Assembly (NCBI RefSeq): GCF_002305855.1
Contig: NZ_CP022163.1
Coordinates: forward strand, 8,499,765 to 8,563,764
Direction of reading: 5' to 3'
Source of the DNA: Melittangium boletus DSM 14713
GTDB lineage: Bacteria > Myxococcota > Myxococcia > Myxococcales > Myxococcaceae
Length of the DNA: 64,000 bases
A program made the translations under genes and the position numbers. Below, piece after piece: positions 8,194 through 15,534 of this stretch. The notes beneath the pieces are model-generated. The model did not search any database. It was not told where the DNA came from and saw only the letters and a list, made by a program, of their open reading frames with translations. The number at the start of each line of letters is the position of its first letter. Position 1 is the stretch's first letter.

Positions 8194-8808
8194 GTGACTC
8201 CCAACATCCACTACGAGGATCGAGAGATTGAGGGCGAGCGCCTGGAGCTGACGGATAAGACGGCCATCTACTGGCTCGGGCCGAACGTCACGCTCCGGGG
8301 CTGCATGCTGGTCACGAACATTTCGGCGAGGTGGCTTCATCTGGTGTCGGGAACCCTGATCGACTGCACCATTCAGGCGAAGAGCGAGCTAAAAGCGCTG
8401 CCCTGGGCGCCGATGAAGGTGAAGGGGTGCCGGTTCAAGGGTCGATTTACCGGCAATGACTTCGGATTTCGCGAGGACGTAGACGACAGGTGGAGGGCTG
8501 GGGGAATTGAGGACTGCGACTTCTCAGAGGCGGTGCTCAATGGCTGTCGGTTCTTCAACTGCGACATGAGCACGATTCGACTGCCGCGCTGGCCGTGCTT
8601 CACCTTCCTGGACGCACGCCGGTTCGCGGCGGAGCTGGCGCGGCGTGCGTGGCCCGGGTCCTTCGACTCGGTCATCAGGACGGTGTGCGATCCGCCAAAG
8701 GGCACGGTCGCGTCGGCTTGGCACGCGCCCACCGTTGCCAAGAAGAGCGACACGACGGTTGAGGAACTGCGCGCGGCCCTGGAGACGGCACCGGGGATTT
8801 TCATGTAG
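8194..8808 (+). CDS. Probable immunity protein of the SitA-like toxin, pentapeptide-like
   Basis: This 204-residue protein starts with GTG 7 bases after the toxin gene, the usual layout for toxin then immunity. It has no signal peptide, as expected for neutralising a toxin in the cytoplasm. Its middle (residues 25-125) repeats five-residue steps of the form xxLxGC, xxLIDC, xxVKGCRF, xxIEDCDF, xxLNGCRFFNCDM, suggesting a short right-handed beta-helix of the pentapeptide-repeat kind. The last 75 residues are mixed and end in a helix. Immunity is inferred from position; no domain in it is known to me to bind a specific toxin. Confidence 0.6.
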   Translation: MTPNIHYEDREIEGERLELTDKTAIYWLGPNVTLRGCMLVTNISARWLHLVSGTLIDCTIQAKSELKALPWAPMKVKGCRFKGRFTGNDFGFREDVDDRWRAGGIEDCDFSEAVLNGCRFFNCDMSTIRLPRWPCFTFLDARRFAAELARRAWPGSFDSVIRTVCDPPKGTVASAWHAPTVAKKSDTTVEELRAALETAPGIFM

Positions 8809-8840
8809 GGCCCGGGTGTAGTCGGCGTCGGCACGATCGG

Positions 8841-9280
8841 ACTTGACCGGCATCTGGTCGATCGTCCCCGACGCAAACAGCGCAGCGAGCTCGCGAGCGC
8901 CGCCCTCGGGAGGTTGGCTCAGTGCTCGCTTGTCACGGCGCGGGCCACGTTGCGCAGCACCTGCTCGGAGGCGTCGGGCGAGGCGAGGTCCACCCCGTCC
9001 AGCCATTGGTCATAGGTCAGGTGCAGGATGCGGCTCGCTTCCAGGGACTCCTCCGACAAGGCCACCCCGTCCAGCACCACCTCGGTGTTGAACACGCCGT
9101 TGCTCTCCAGGTGGAAGCTTCGGGAGGTACCGCCCCCGGCGGGAGTCCACTCGCCCTCCAGCATCAGCGTCCGGCCCTCCATGTCCTCGTGCGTGGCCAG
9201 GCCCTCCGCGTCGGCGTCCGCGGGCGCGAAGACCAAGTGCGCGCGGCAGCCGCGTCCCCACGAGCACGCTGAACAGGTGG
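8841..9280 (-). pseudogene. Collapsed partial copy of the 12.4-14.1 kb genes
   Basis: Three blocks match the region 4 kb downstream in the same order: 8841-8890 with 12368-12417 (inside the DUF2381 gene, about 90% by eye), 8889-9249 with 12850-13210 (end of the envelope-lipoprotein gene, only about seven mismatches), and 9245-9280 with 14053-14088 (inside the beta-barrel gene). The last junction lies in a shared GGCAG. The middle block still reads as about 105 carboxyl-terminal residues of the lipoprotein but has no signal peptide or start of its own. This is a duplicated segment shortened by internal deletions, not a working gene. Confidence 0.85.
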
Positions 9281-9475
9281 GCGGAGGGCTGTGCCCGGGA
9301 GCTGCGCTGTCTCCTCGGGGCCCCCGGGCTCCAGCGCGCCACCCGGCTCTTGCACCTGCGCCTGCGGCCTCTCGGAGGGGGCCGACTCGCCGTGGACTTG
9401 CGGCTCATCGATGTGCGGAGCCGCAAGGTGCTCGGGCGGCGGGCTGCGGTGGTGGAGTCCGGGGTGACCGATTAG
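9281..9475 (+). pseudogene. 3' fragment of an unidentified gene
   Basis: Directly after the collapsed copy, the plus strand carries about 60 coherent codons ending at TAG 9473-9475, with strong GC-biased third positions and a protein-like pattern (RATRLLHLRLRPLGGG, LAVDLRLIDVRSRKVLGRRA). There is no start codon in a sensible place. It resembles the end of a secreted or periplasmic myxobacterial protein but cannot be assigned. It supports the view that 8.8-9.5 kb is a patchwork of broken genes. Confidence 0.45.
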
Positions 9476-9571
9476 TACTAAGCCGTCGGACTTGTGTGTT
9501 CCGCCTGACCCGCTAAGTACGAGGCGGAGAGAATTGCAGTTCGACAGGGAATCGTTGGGGAGGTACCAAGC

Positions 9572-10342
9572 ATGGGCAAGGCCGCAGAGTTTTTCAAGAA
9601 AATCGAGAAGCACCCTGATCGCTTCTACCTCATCCACTACTCGTCGCAATCGCTCTTCGATGCTGGGGCGGGAGCCCACTCCCCTCGTATCACGTCCATC
9701 GTCGTGCGTCATTACTCCACAGGTCAGACGGTCAGCTTCGCCACTCATACTACGGCGGAGCAACTAGGCATCGCTCCAGAGGACGTTGAGGCTCGGTACG
9801 ACGACATCGAGCGCGAAATGCTCACCCGGTTCTATGACTTTGCCCGGGACCGGCGCGAGAAGCACTGGGTCCACTGGAACATGCGCAATGTAACCTTCGG
9901 ATTCGAGCATCTGGAGCATCGATATCGCGTGCTCACGGGAAAAGAACCCCCGAGTATTCCGGTCGAGGTTCGGGCGAACCTGAACGACATTCTTAAAGAT
10001 CGGTACGGGTGGGATTACGCCAAAGACCCGAAGATGGCGTCACTCATGGAACTGAACGGCGAACGGGTACAGGGCTTTCTTTCTGGCAAAGAGGAGTCCG
10101 ATGCCTTCGCCACCAAAGACTTCATCCGAATGAACACTTCGACCATTGCGAAGGTAGGCTTCTTCAGCTTCGTGATTTCGTCGTCACTCAACGGGAAGTT
10201 GATAACGTCAGGGAAGGGATTCCTGAACTTCCTCGACAGGCTTCTGGAGAGCCGGAAGTCACGAGTGCTGGCGGCCCTCGCTGCTGCGGTTGGCCTCCTG
10301 GTCGGGGTGATCCAACTGGCATTGTGGATTAATGCTACTTGA
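9572..10342 (+). CDS. Orphan protein with a C-terminal membrane segment, unknown family
   Basis: This 256-residue protein looks intact and has an ATG 10 bases downstream of GGGGAGG. Residues 1-130 contain SPRITSIVVRHYSTGQTVSFA and, later, WVHWNMRNVTFGFEHLEHRY; that spacing recalls RNase-H-fold exonucleases (xxHN..FDxpxLxxR) but the acidic residues do not line up, so this is only a thought. Residues 131-225 are mixed helical with GFLSGKEE. A transmembrane helix ends the protein (about 232-253). Codons are visibly less GC-rich than in neighbours, suggesting transfer. Position between a toxin locus and a transposase remnant fits a defence or toxin-related gene, but no function can be claimed. 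Confidence 0.6.
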   Translation: MGKAAEFFKKIEKHPDRFYLIHYSSQSLFDAGAGAHSPRITSIVVRHYSTGQTVSFATHTTAEQLGIAPEDVEARYDDIEREMLTRFYDFARDRREKHWVHWNMRNVTFGFEHLEHRYRVLTGKEPPSIPVEVRANLNDILKDRYGWDYAKDPKMASLMELNGERVQGFLSGKEESDAFATKDFIRMNTSTIAKVGFFSFVISSSLNGKLITSGKGFLNFLDRLLESRKSRVLAALAAAVGLLVGVIQLALWINAT

Positions 10343-10386
10343 TGACTTCCAAAGTAACCTCGGAGGGGCCGTGTTGAGAAGTAGAG

Positions 10387-10918
10387 ATGACACGGCGAGA
10401 GCTGAGCCAACTCGACCGGGAGTTGAGTGAGTACCTGGAGGCAATGGTGGAGGGACTGGGACGCAGCGAGAGGAGGCGAGCGCTGGAACTGTACCTGACG
10501 GGACTGCTGCTGGACGGAGAGCGCAAGAGCGTCGAGCCGATAGCGGCCCGGCTGGTGGAGGACGAAGCGGAAGGCGATGCGGCTGCGGCAGTGTGTCGCC
10601 GTGTCGGACTGGAGCGATAGCGAGGTGAGGCGGCGGCTGGCGCGCGAGTTGGACGAGGAGTTGCCCGAGGTAGAGGCCTTCGTGATTGACGACACGGGCT
10701 TCGCCAAGAAGGGAGAGCACTCGGGGGACGTTGGCGAGCCAGTACTCGGGGACCCTGGGACGTACGGACAACTGCCAGGTGGCGGTGAGCCTGCACCTGG
10801 CGGGGGACAAGGGCAGCGGCTGCATCGGCATGCGGCTGTATTTGCCCGAGGAGTGGGCGCGCGACGGCGAGCGCCGGGCGGCGGCGGGAGTGCCCACGAC
10901 GGTGCAGGAATTGTCATG
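10387..10918 (+). pseudogene. Frameshifted IS701-type DDE transposase remnant
   Basis: Three successive frames give the order expected for IS701-like transposases. Frame 1 (10387-10575) reads LDRELSEYLEAMVEGLGR..RRALELYLTGLLLDGERKS. Frame 2 (10577-10725) reads RRRLARELDEELPEVEAFVIDDTGFAKKG. Frame 3 (10725-10915) reads QYSGTLGRTDNCQVAVSLHLAGD then LYLPEEWARD. VIDDTGFxKKG carries the first catalytic Asp; the later acidic residues are missing because the element stops after about 175 residues. Two +1 shifts plus the 3' truncation make it inactive. Terminal inverted repeats were not found. Confidence 0.85.
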
Positions 10919-10998
10919 CGCTTCTGGAGCCGCCCAATGTCTCCAGGGCCACGGCACGGCGTTCGATGGGGTCGTGAGACAAGCTGGCCAGTACTCCC

Positions 10999-11556
10999 AT
11001 GGCCATCTGCGATACATGGCCGGCCTACCGGCAAGATTGGTGCGTCATTCATCGGGATGCAGGGTACACGCTCCTCGTGACAGATGGGCTCTCCAATCCG
11101 TTCATCTCCCGAATGGAGCCCTCCGTGGGTTTTGGTCTGGAGTTCGCTCTGGAGACGGACCAGCCCCTCAAGGCAGTGGGGGAGAGCTGGCCCTTCATGA
11201 TTCTCGAGCGTGTGGCGAACGAGGCCGTGACTCACGAGCGAGTGCGAGAGGGGGCCAAGATGGGTCTCTTCTCCCTGGCGGTGTCCGGGAAGGGTTTGCC
11301 CAAATCCCTCGTCAATGAAGATGGCCAGGTGGGCGTGCTGCTGGGCGTGGAGTCGCGCACATTGCCGAGGCAGTTCTCCACTCCGTTTGGTGAGGTGCGG
11401 CTCGTTACCATCAAGGCCCTGCTGCCCACAGAATGGGAGTACGTACTGAAGGTCGGTCACCAACCGCACGGGCCATCGGGTTTCCGCAGATTGGTGCGCG
11501 CTCAGTACCTTGCGCTACCTGAACTCATCCACGATATCGACACCCGCCCGGGGTGA
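10999..11556 (+). CDS. SUFU-like (suppressor of fused fold) protein, probable immunity, possibly 5'-truncated
   Basis: This 185-residue protein carries the bacterial suppressor-of-fused pattern: a TLLVTDGLSNPF strand, VGFGLEFALET, then the helical ILERVANEAV, LFSLAVSGKGLP, and a late TPFGEVRLVTIKAL..TEWEYVLK. This fold is common among immunity proteins of polymorphic toxins. Only about 20 residues precede the first conserved strand, whereas family members usually have a longer N-terminal segment, and the gene begins right where the transposase remnant ends, so its 5' end may have been lost. There is an in-frame stop at about 10975. The last 42 bases overlap the convergent lipoprotein gene. 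No cognate toxin is next to it. Confidence 0.6.
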   Translation: MAICDTWPAYRQDWCVIHRDAGYTLLVTDGLSNPFISRMEPSVGFGLEFALETDQPLKAVGESWPFMILERVANEAVTHERVREGAKMGLFSLAVSGKGLPKSLVNEDGQVGVLLGVESRTLPRQFSTPFGEVRLVTIKALLPTEWEYVLKVGHQPHGPSGFRRLVRAQYLALPELIHDIDTRPG

Positions 11557-12006
11557 ATCGAGGATGGCGGTTCCTGGCTTGGACTCTGGACGCTTTCGGA
11601 GCTGACCCAGGCCGAGTCGGGCCACCGCGCAGATGGGGATTCGCTCTCCTCCAGTCAGCGGATGGGCGGCGTAGTACCGGATGACGGGTTGGAGTCCGCC
11701 TGTCCAGACCTCTCCATACAGTCTGGCCGGCGCCTCCAGCAGTCCGATGTCCTCGTCCAACATGCTCTCGATGGGGCCGTCGTACAGGATGATGGGCTTG
11801 GCGAGAATCTGGTTCGCATCCAGATGGACCCACGCGGATTTGCCGACGAACAACTGCAAGTAGTGCATCGCCTTGCGTGCTTCCGCTGGGCACTCCTGTG
11901 CCTTGGGGGTGCCATCAGGACGCAGGGATACGCCTCCTGTCGCACAGCCCGAGCTTACTCCAAGGACACAGATGCAGCCCAAGAGCGCCAGTTTGTCGTG
12001 GATCAT
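11515..12006 (-). CDS. Small lipoprotein, partner of the DUF2381 gene
   Basis: This 163-residue protein has a lipoprotein signal (VSSGC, Cys21) and a compact domain including KAMHYLQLFVGKSAWVHLDANQ and PIILYDGPIESMLDEDIG, features I recognise only as a myxobacterial conserved pattern without named function. It starts 11 bases after the DUF2381 stop on the same strand, so the two are probably co-transcribed, and its 3' end overlaps the convergent SUFU-like gene by 42 bases. A longer reading frame upstream of 12006 is Arg/Gly/Pro-rich and antisense to nothing recognisable, so it was not used. Confidence 0.65.
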   Translation of the reverse strand: MIHDKLALLGCICVLGVSSGCATGGVSLRPDGTPKAQECPAEARKAMHYLQLFVGKSAWVHLDANQILAKPIILYDGPIESMLDEDIGLLEAPARLYGEVWTGGLQPVIRYYAAHPLTGGERIPICAVARLGLGQLRKRPESKPGTAILDSPRAGVDIVDEFR

Positions 12007-12017
12007 GTCTTCCGCCC

Positions 12018-12807
12018 TTACTCGGCCACAAGAGACGGATCCAGTTCGACAAAGGCCTGCTGGAGCCCATCGTGCCGGTAGATCTCCAGGAACAGGCTCG
12101 TCGACCTGCCTTCCTCGATGAACGCGGCTCCATCCGCGACCAGTGCTACCCTCCCCACTTCTCCTGGGGGGATTTCGCGGCGGGTGGCTCGAACAGCGAC
12201 CGCGCGCGCGTGGCCCTCCTTGGTCGCCAAGTGCGCCGGTCTCATGCTCCATGACTGCTCGGAACTGAGGTTCTTGACCTTGAGAATGACCGCGGCCTTG
12301 CCTTTTCCTCGGAAGACCGTGCCATCGATCTCAACCTCCTCATTCTCGCCGGAGAAACGGAACGCCAACTTGAACGGCGTCTGGTCGATCGTCCCCGACG
12401 CCAACAGCGCGGCGAGCCCGTGCTCCGCTGAAGTCTCTTCCTTGAGGTAGCGCGCGTTCTCCTCCGCCAGGGCGCGCTTTTCCTTGAGCGCATCTCGTAG
12501 CGCCCACTGCATGGCCGCGTAGCTTTCGTGGTTCTTGAACACGTTCACCTGCTGGTCCGCTCGTGCCCAGCTCCCGTCCTCCACCGGTCTGAGCAGGAAC
12601 GGAATCTCCGTTCCATCCAGCAGGGTCACGAGCAGGGGAATGCCCTCGTCCGAGGCGAGCCTGGACGTAGATGCGACTGGTGGCATCGTTGGGGTGCTCT
12701 GACCTCAAGAGGGTGCGGACCATGACGGGGGCATGATCACGGGCGAGAGCGGCCGAGGCACCCAGGGCCACGAACAAGACTGACCGGAATAGTAGGGACC
12801 GTTGCAT
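12018..12807 (-). pseudogene. DUF2381-family secreted protein, one frameshift
   Basis: DUF2381 (TIGR02268) is a myxobacterial paralogous family of exported proteins of unknown role, often near Ser/Thr kinases. The 5' part (from ATG 12807) gives a signal peptide followed by VMVRTLLRSEHPNDATSRIYV. Around 12660 this frame fails and the neighbouring frame continues with RLASDEGIPLLVTLLDGTEIPFLL, the coiled stretch KEKRALAEENARYLKEE and the conserved IPPGEVGRVALV..GLQQAFVELDP end. A single-base change joins them into about 262 residues. It may be a real mutation or a sequencing error. Part of the coding region (12368-12417) is present again at 8841-8890. Confidence 0.7.
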
Positions 12808-12879
12808 CGTGAGGATGACTTACCAGGACGGGTATGGAGCGTCCAGGTCGCTCGCGAGTGCCGCCCTCGGGAGGTTGGC

Positions 12880-13596
12880 TCAGTGCTCGCTTGTCACGGC
12901 GCGGGCCACGTTGCGCAGCACCTGCTCGGAGGCGTCGGGCGAGGCGAGGTCCACCCCGTCCAGCCATTGGTCATAGGTCAGGTGCAGGGTGCGGCTCGCT
13001 TCCAGGGACTCCTCCGACAAGGCCACCCCGTCCAGCACCACCTCGGTGTTGAACACGCCGTCGCTCTCCAGGTGGAAGCTTCGGGAGGTACCGCCCCCGG
13101 CCGGAGTCCACTCGCCCTCCAGCATCAGCGTCCGGCCCTCCATGTCCCCGTGCGTGGCCAGGCCCTCCGCGTCGGCGTCCGCGGGCGCGAAGACCAGGTG
13201 CGCGCGGCAGTAGCGGCCCGGAGGGGGATTGAGCGTGCCGAGCGCCACGGGCTCGCCGTCCGCGAGGTCCAGGCCGCTCACGTGCGGAATGCCCAGACGC
13301 CGGGGAGTGCCCTCCGAGTGCGCATGCGCCGTGCCGATGGGCGAGAGCGCGCGCAGCCACTTCCAGGCACCGCTCGTCTGGCAGGCGAAGATCTCCACGC
13401 TGCTCAACGTGACGCGGGCCCGGGTCAGGGTGATGCGGTCGCCCCTGTTGTTGACGAACTGGCGCCCGATGCCCTTCGTGAGCGCCTCGCGTGCGGGGCG
13501 GAAGTCGAGGCCCAGATGGAAGCGGGTGCCTTCCTCGCGCGAGCCGCACGCGCAGAGGGTCCACAGGGCGAACAGGAGCGGAACGGGAGTCTTCAT
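12880..13596 (-). CDS. Envelope lipoprotein paired with a beta-barrel protein
   Basis: This 238-residue protein has a lipoprotein-type signal (LCAC, Cys17). The mature part shows alternating strands, including GDRITLTRARVTLSSVEIFAC, PPPGRYCRAHLVFAPAD and SRSFHLESDGVFNTEVVLDG. The overall shape is a beta-sandwich reminiscent of MbnP-like copper-associated proteins, though the diagnostic W..W motif is not seen, so the family is uncertain. Its start overlaps the upstream beta-barrel gene by four bases. Its carboxyl half is duplicated as a fragment at 8889-9249. Confidence 0.6.
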   Translation of the reverse strand: MKTPVPLLFALWTLCACGSREEGTRFHLGLDFRPAREALTKGIGRQFVNNRGDRITLTRARVTLSSVEIFACQTSGAWKWLRALSPIGTAHAHSEGTPRRLGIPHVSGLDLADGEPVALGTLNPPPGRYCRAHLVFAPADADAEGLATHGDMEGRTLMLEGEWTPAGGGTSRSFHLESDGVFNTEVVLDGVALSEESLEASRTLHLTYDQWLDGVDLASPDASEQVLRNVARAVTSEH

Positions 13597-14486
13597 AGAT
13601 CGTAGGCGAGGGCGGCCTGGAGGATGGGCATCTGCTGGACGTTGCCGCCCAGGCGGTTGAAGACGGGCACGCGCACGCCCAACTGCACCACCACGTCCAT
13701 GGCGGGGCTGAAGAGCACGTCGGGGGACACGTAGGCGATGGCCCCGCTGCCTTCCTCGCTGCGCACTCCGGCGTGGTTGCTCTCGCCCTCGACGAGGCCA
13801 TCCAGGGCGAGCCGCAGCGCCCAGCGAGGCGTCGACTGGAACTGCGCGGCCAGGGTGGAGCGCACCGAGGGACCCGCGCGGAAGCCCTCGCGTCCCCGCG
13901 TGGGGAGGTAACCCGTGGCGCTGGCGATGAAGGACCAGTCACCGAGATAGGCCGTGTAGGACAGCCCCAGGAGGGGATCCCACGAGCCGGTGCCCAGCTG
14001 GGCATCGAGCGACAGGGGACGTCCCTGGGCATCGTTCAGGGTGGACGAGGTGGGCAGCCGCGTCCCCACGAGCACGCTGAACAGGTGGTTGGCGGAGAAC
14101 TCCCGATCCCTGAAGACGAAGAACCGGGCGTTCACCTCCATGTCCCCGATGCCCCAGCCCGTCTCGCGCGCCAGGCTGACATCCCGCACGGTGCGGGCCT
14201 GCAAGGGCAGGGTGGCGGACAGGAAGAGCCAGGGCCGGGGCGCGTAGGCGGCCGACACGTCCATGCGCAGCTCGCGCAGGACCATGCCATCCACGGTCAC
14301 CTGGCCCGAGGACAGGCCCCAGGCGCGCATCTGCGTGGCGAAGCGCAGCCGCCCCTCGAAGGGCTGCTCCGTGCCCATGGACGTCAGGGTCGGGTCGCCA
14401 CAGGCACAGGTGGCGCAGGCGCGAGCCTCCCCGGACAGGAGAAACAAGGGGAGGCTCAGGGCGGCGGCGAGGCGGAGGTTCCACAT
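13593..14486 (-). CDS. Outer-membrane beta-barrel protein with CxxCxCGDPTL motif
   Basis: This 297-residue exported protein has a signal peptide ending near residue 23 and then the striking Cys cluster ACATCACGDPTLTSMG at the mature N-terminus. The remainder is alternating amphipathic strands with Gly and aromatic turns and ends in LAYDL, as in transporter-like outer-membrane barrels. The three closely spaced cysteines suggest metal (perhaps copper) handling, which is inference. ATG 14486 was chosen over 14498 because it starts directly at the signal peptide. It is translationally coupled to the lipoprotein downstream. Confidence 0.65.
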   Translation of the reverse strand: MWNLRLAAALSLPLFLLSGEARACATCACGDPTLTSMGTEQPFEGRLRFATQMRAWGLSSGQVTVDGMVLRELRMDVSAAYAPRPWLFLSATLPLQARTVRDVSLARETGWGIGDMEVNARFFVFRDREFSANHLFSVLVGTRLPTSSTLNDAQGRPLSLDAQLGTGSWDPLLGLSYTAYLGDWSFIASATGYLPTRGREGFRAGPSVRSTLAAQFQSTPRWALRLALDGLVEGESNHAGVRSEEGSGAIAYVSPDVLFSPAMDVVVQLGVRVPVFNRLGGNVQQMPILQAALAYDL

Positions 14487-14547
14487 GACGCGGAGCACTC
14501 TAGGGGCGGGTGCCCTCCCGGACCCTGTGGCGAGTTGTCGCGTCTGT

Positions 14548-15360
14548 TCACCCCTTGGAATCGTGGTGGTCCGCCGCTCCTCGCTTCCAGTAGCCCGTCA
14601 CCCGGGTCCAGCCCTTGTTCAGGCCGCGCTCGGTCTGCAGGTGTTCACGGATGGACTTGAGGGTGGTGGCCTCGCCCGCCACCCAGGTGAAGCCCTCCCC
14701 CGGGGGCAGTTGCACCTCGCGCAGCGCCTTCTCCAGGAGATTCGTCGTCCCGGCCTCCGCGCCATTCCGGTGCAGCCAGGTGAGCTGGACCTGGGCCCGG
14801 GTGTCGAAGCGCTGCTCCTCGGAGGCGTCGGCCACCTCGATGAAGGCGATCGCGCGCGCGTGGGCGGGCAGTTCCTCGAGCCGGCGGCCGATGGCGGGCA
14901 GCGCGCTCGCGTCTCCGGCCAGCAGGTACCAGTCGAAGTCGTCGGCCACGAAGGTGGTGCTGCGCGGGCCTCCCACGCCGAGGAAGTCCCCCGGCTTCAC
15001 CTGGGCGGCCCACGACGAGGCGGGCCCCTCGCCGTGCAGCACGAAGTCGATGTCCAGCTCCCCCTTGGCGGCGTCGTAGCGCCGGGGGGTGTAGTCGCGC
15101 GAGGCGGGCTTCGGCTTGCCCTCGGGCATGGACAGGCCGTTGGGCCCGAGCACCGGCATGGACGGCATGCGCTGCCCCGGCTCCGCGAAGAACAGCTTCA
15201 CGTGATCATCCGCGCCCCGGCTCTCGAAGCCCTCCAGCTCGGGCCCTCCCAGCGTCACCCGCTGCATGTGCGGCGTCAGCCTCGTCACCCGAAGGACCTC
15301 GAGCAGCCGCAGCTTCACGGGAAAGGGGCCCTGCCGGGAGACGCGTTCGGTTCCGCTCAT
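14548..15360 (-). CDS. Siderophore-interacting protein, FAD-dependent ferric reductase
   Basis: This 270-residue cytoplasmic flavoprotein of the SIP/ViuB family releases iron from imported ferric siderophores by reduction. The N-terminal FAD-binding barrel includes TRLTPHMQRVTLGGPEL, DHVKLFF and the RDYTPRRYD flavin motif. The C-terminal NAD(P)H-binding half includes DFDWYLLAGDASALPAIGRRLEELP and GEGFTWVAGEATTLKSIREHL. The start at 15360 is just inside the Fur box at 15384-15402, so iron-Fur repression is almost certain. A longer frame to 15513 would run through the operator and is rejected. Confidence 0.92.
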   Translation of the reverse strand: MSGTERVSRQGPFPVKLRLLEVLRVTRLTPHMQRVTLGGPELEGFESRGADDHVKLFFAEPGQRMPSMPVLGPNGLSMPEGKPKPASRDYTPRRYDAAKGELDIDFVLHGEGPASSWAAQVKPGDFLGVGGPRSTTFVADDFDWYLLAGDASALPAIGRRLEELPAHARAIAFIEVADASEEQRFDTRAQVQLTWLHRNGAEAGTTNLLEKALREVQLPPGEGFTWVAGEATTLKSIREHLQTERGLNKGWTRVTGYWKRGAADHHDSKG

Positions 15361-15383
15361 CGATTCCACTCCTGTAACTAATT

Positions 15384-15402
15384 GATAATGATTATCATTA
15401 TC
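15384..15402. promoter_or_regulatory. Fur box of the siderophore-interacting protein gene
   Basis: GATAATGATTATCATTATC is a perfect 19-bp palindrome matching the classical Fur consensus at every paired position. It lies 23 bases upstream of the SIP start codon. Its AT-rich sequence stands out in this genome. It implies repression by Fe(II)-Fur under iron sufficiency. Confidence 0.93.
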
Positions 15403-15534
15403 GTATTGGGTGGAGCGAGGGAGGGCAACCCGAATCCGCTTCCAGGGAAGGGAGGCGGGGGAGCGGCGGGGGCGGATTCTGGGGGGAATGGGCGAGTGTG
15501 ATAGATCACGCACTTCTTCTCGCCCTGACTCCCT

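Noticed and set aside
15361..15513. N-terminal extension of the siderophore-interacting protein to 15513
   Set aside because: It would translate the Fur operator and adds 51 residues without homology; ATG 15360 fits the family start.
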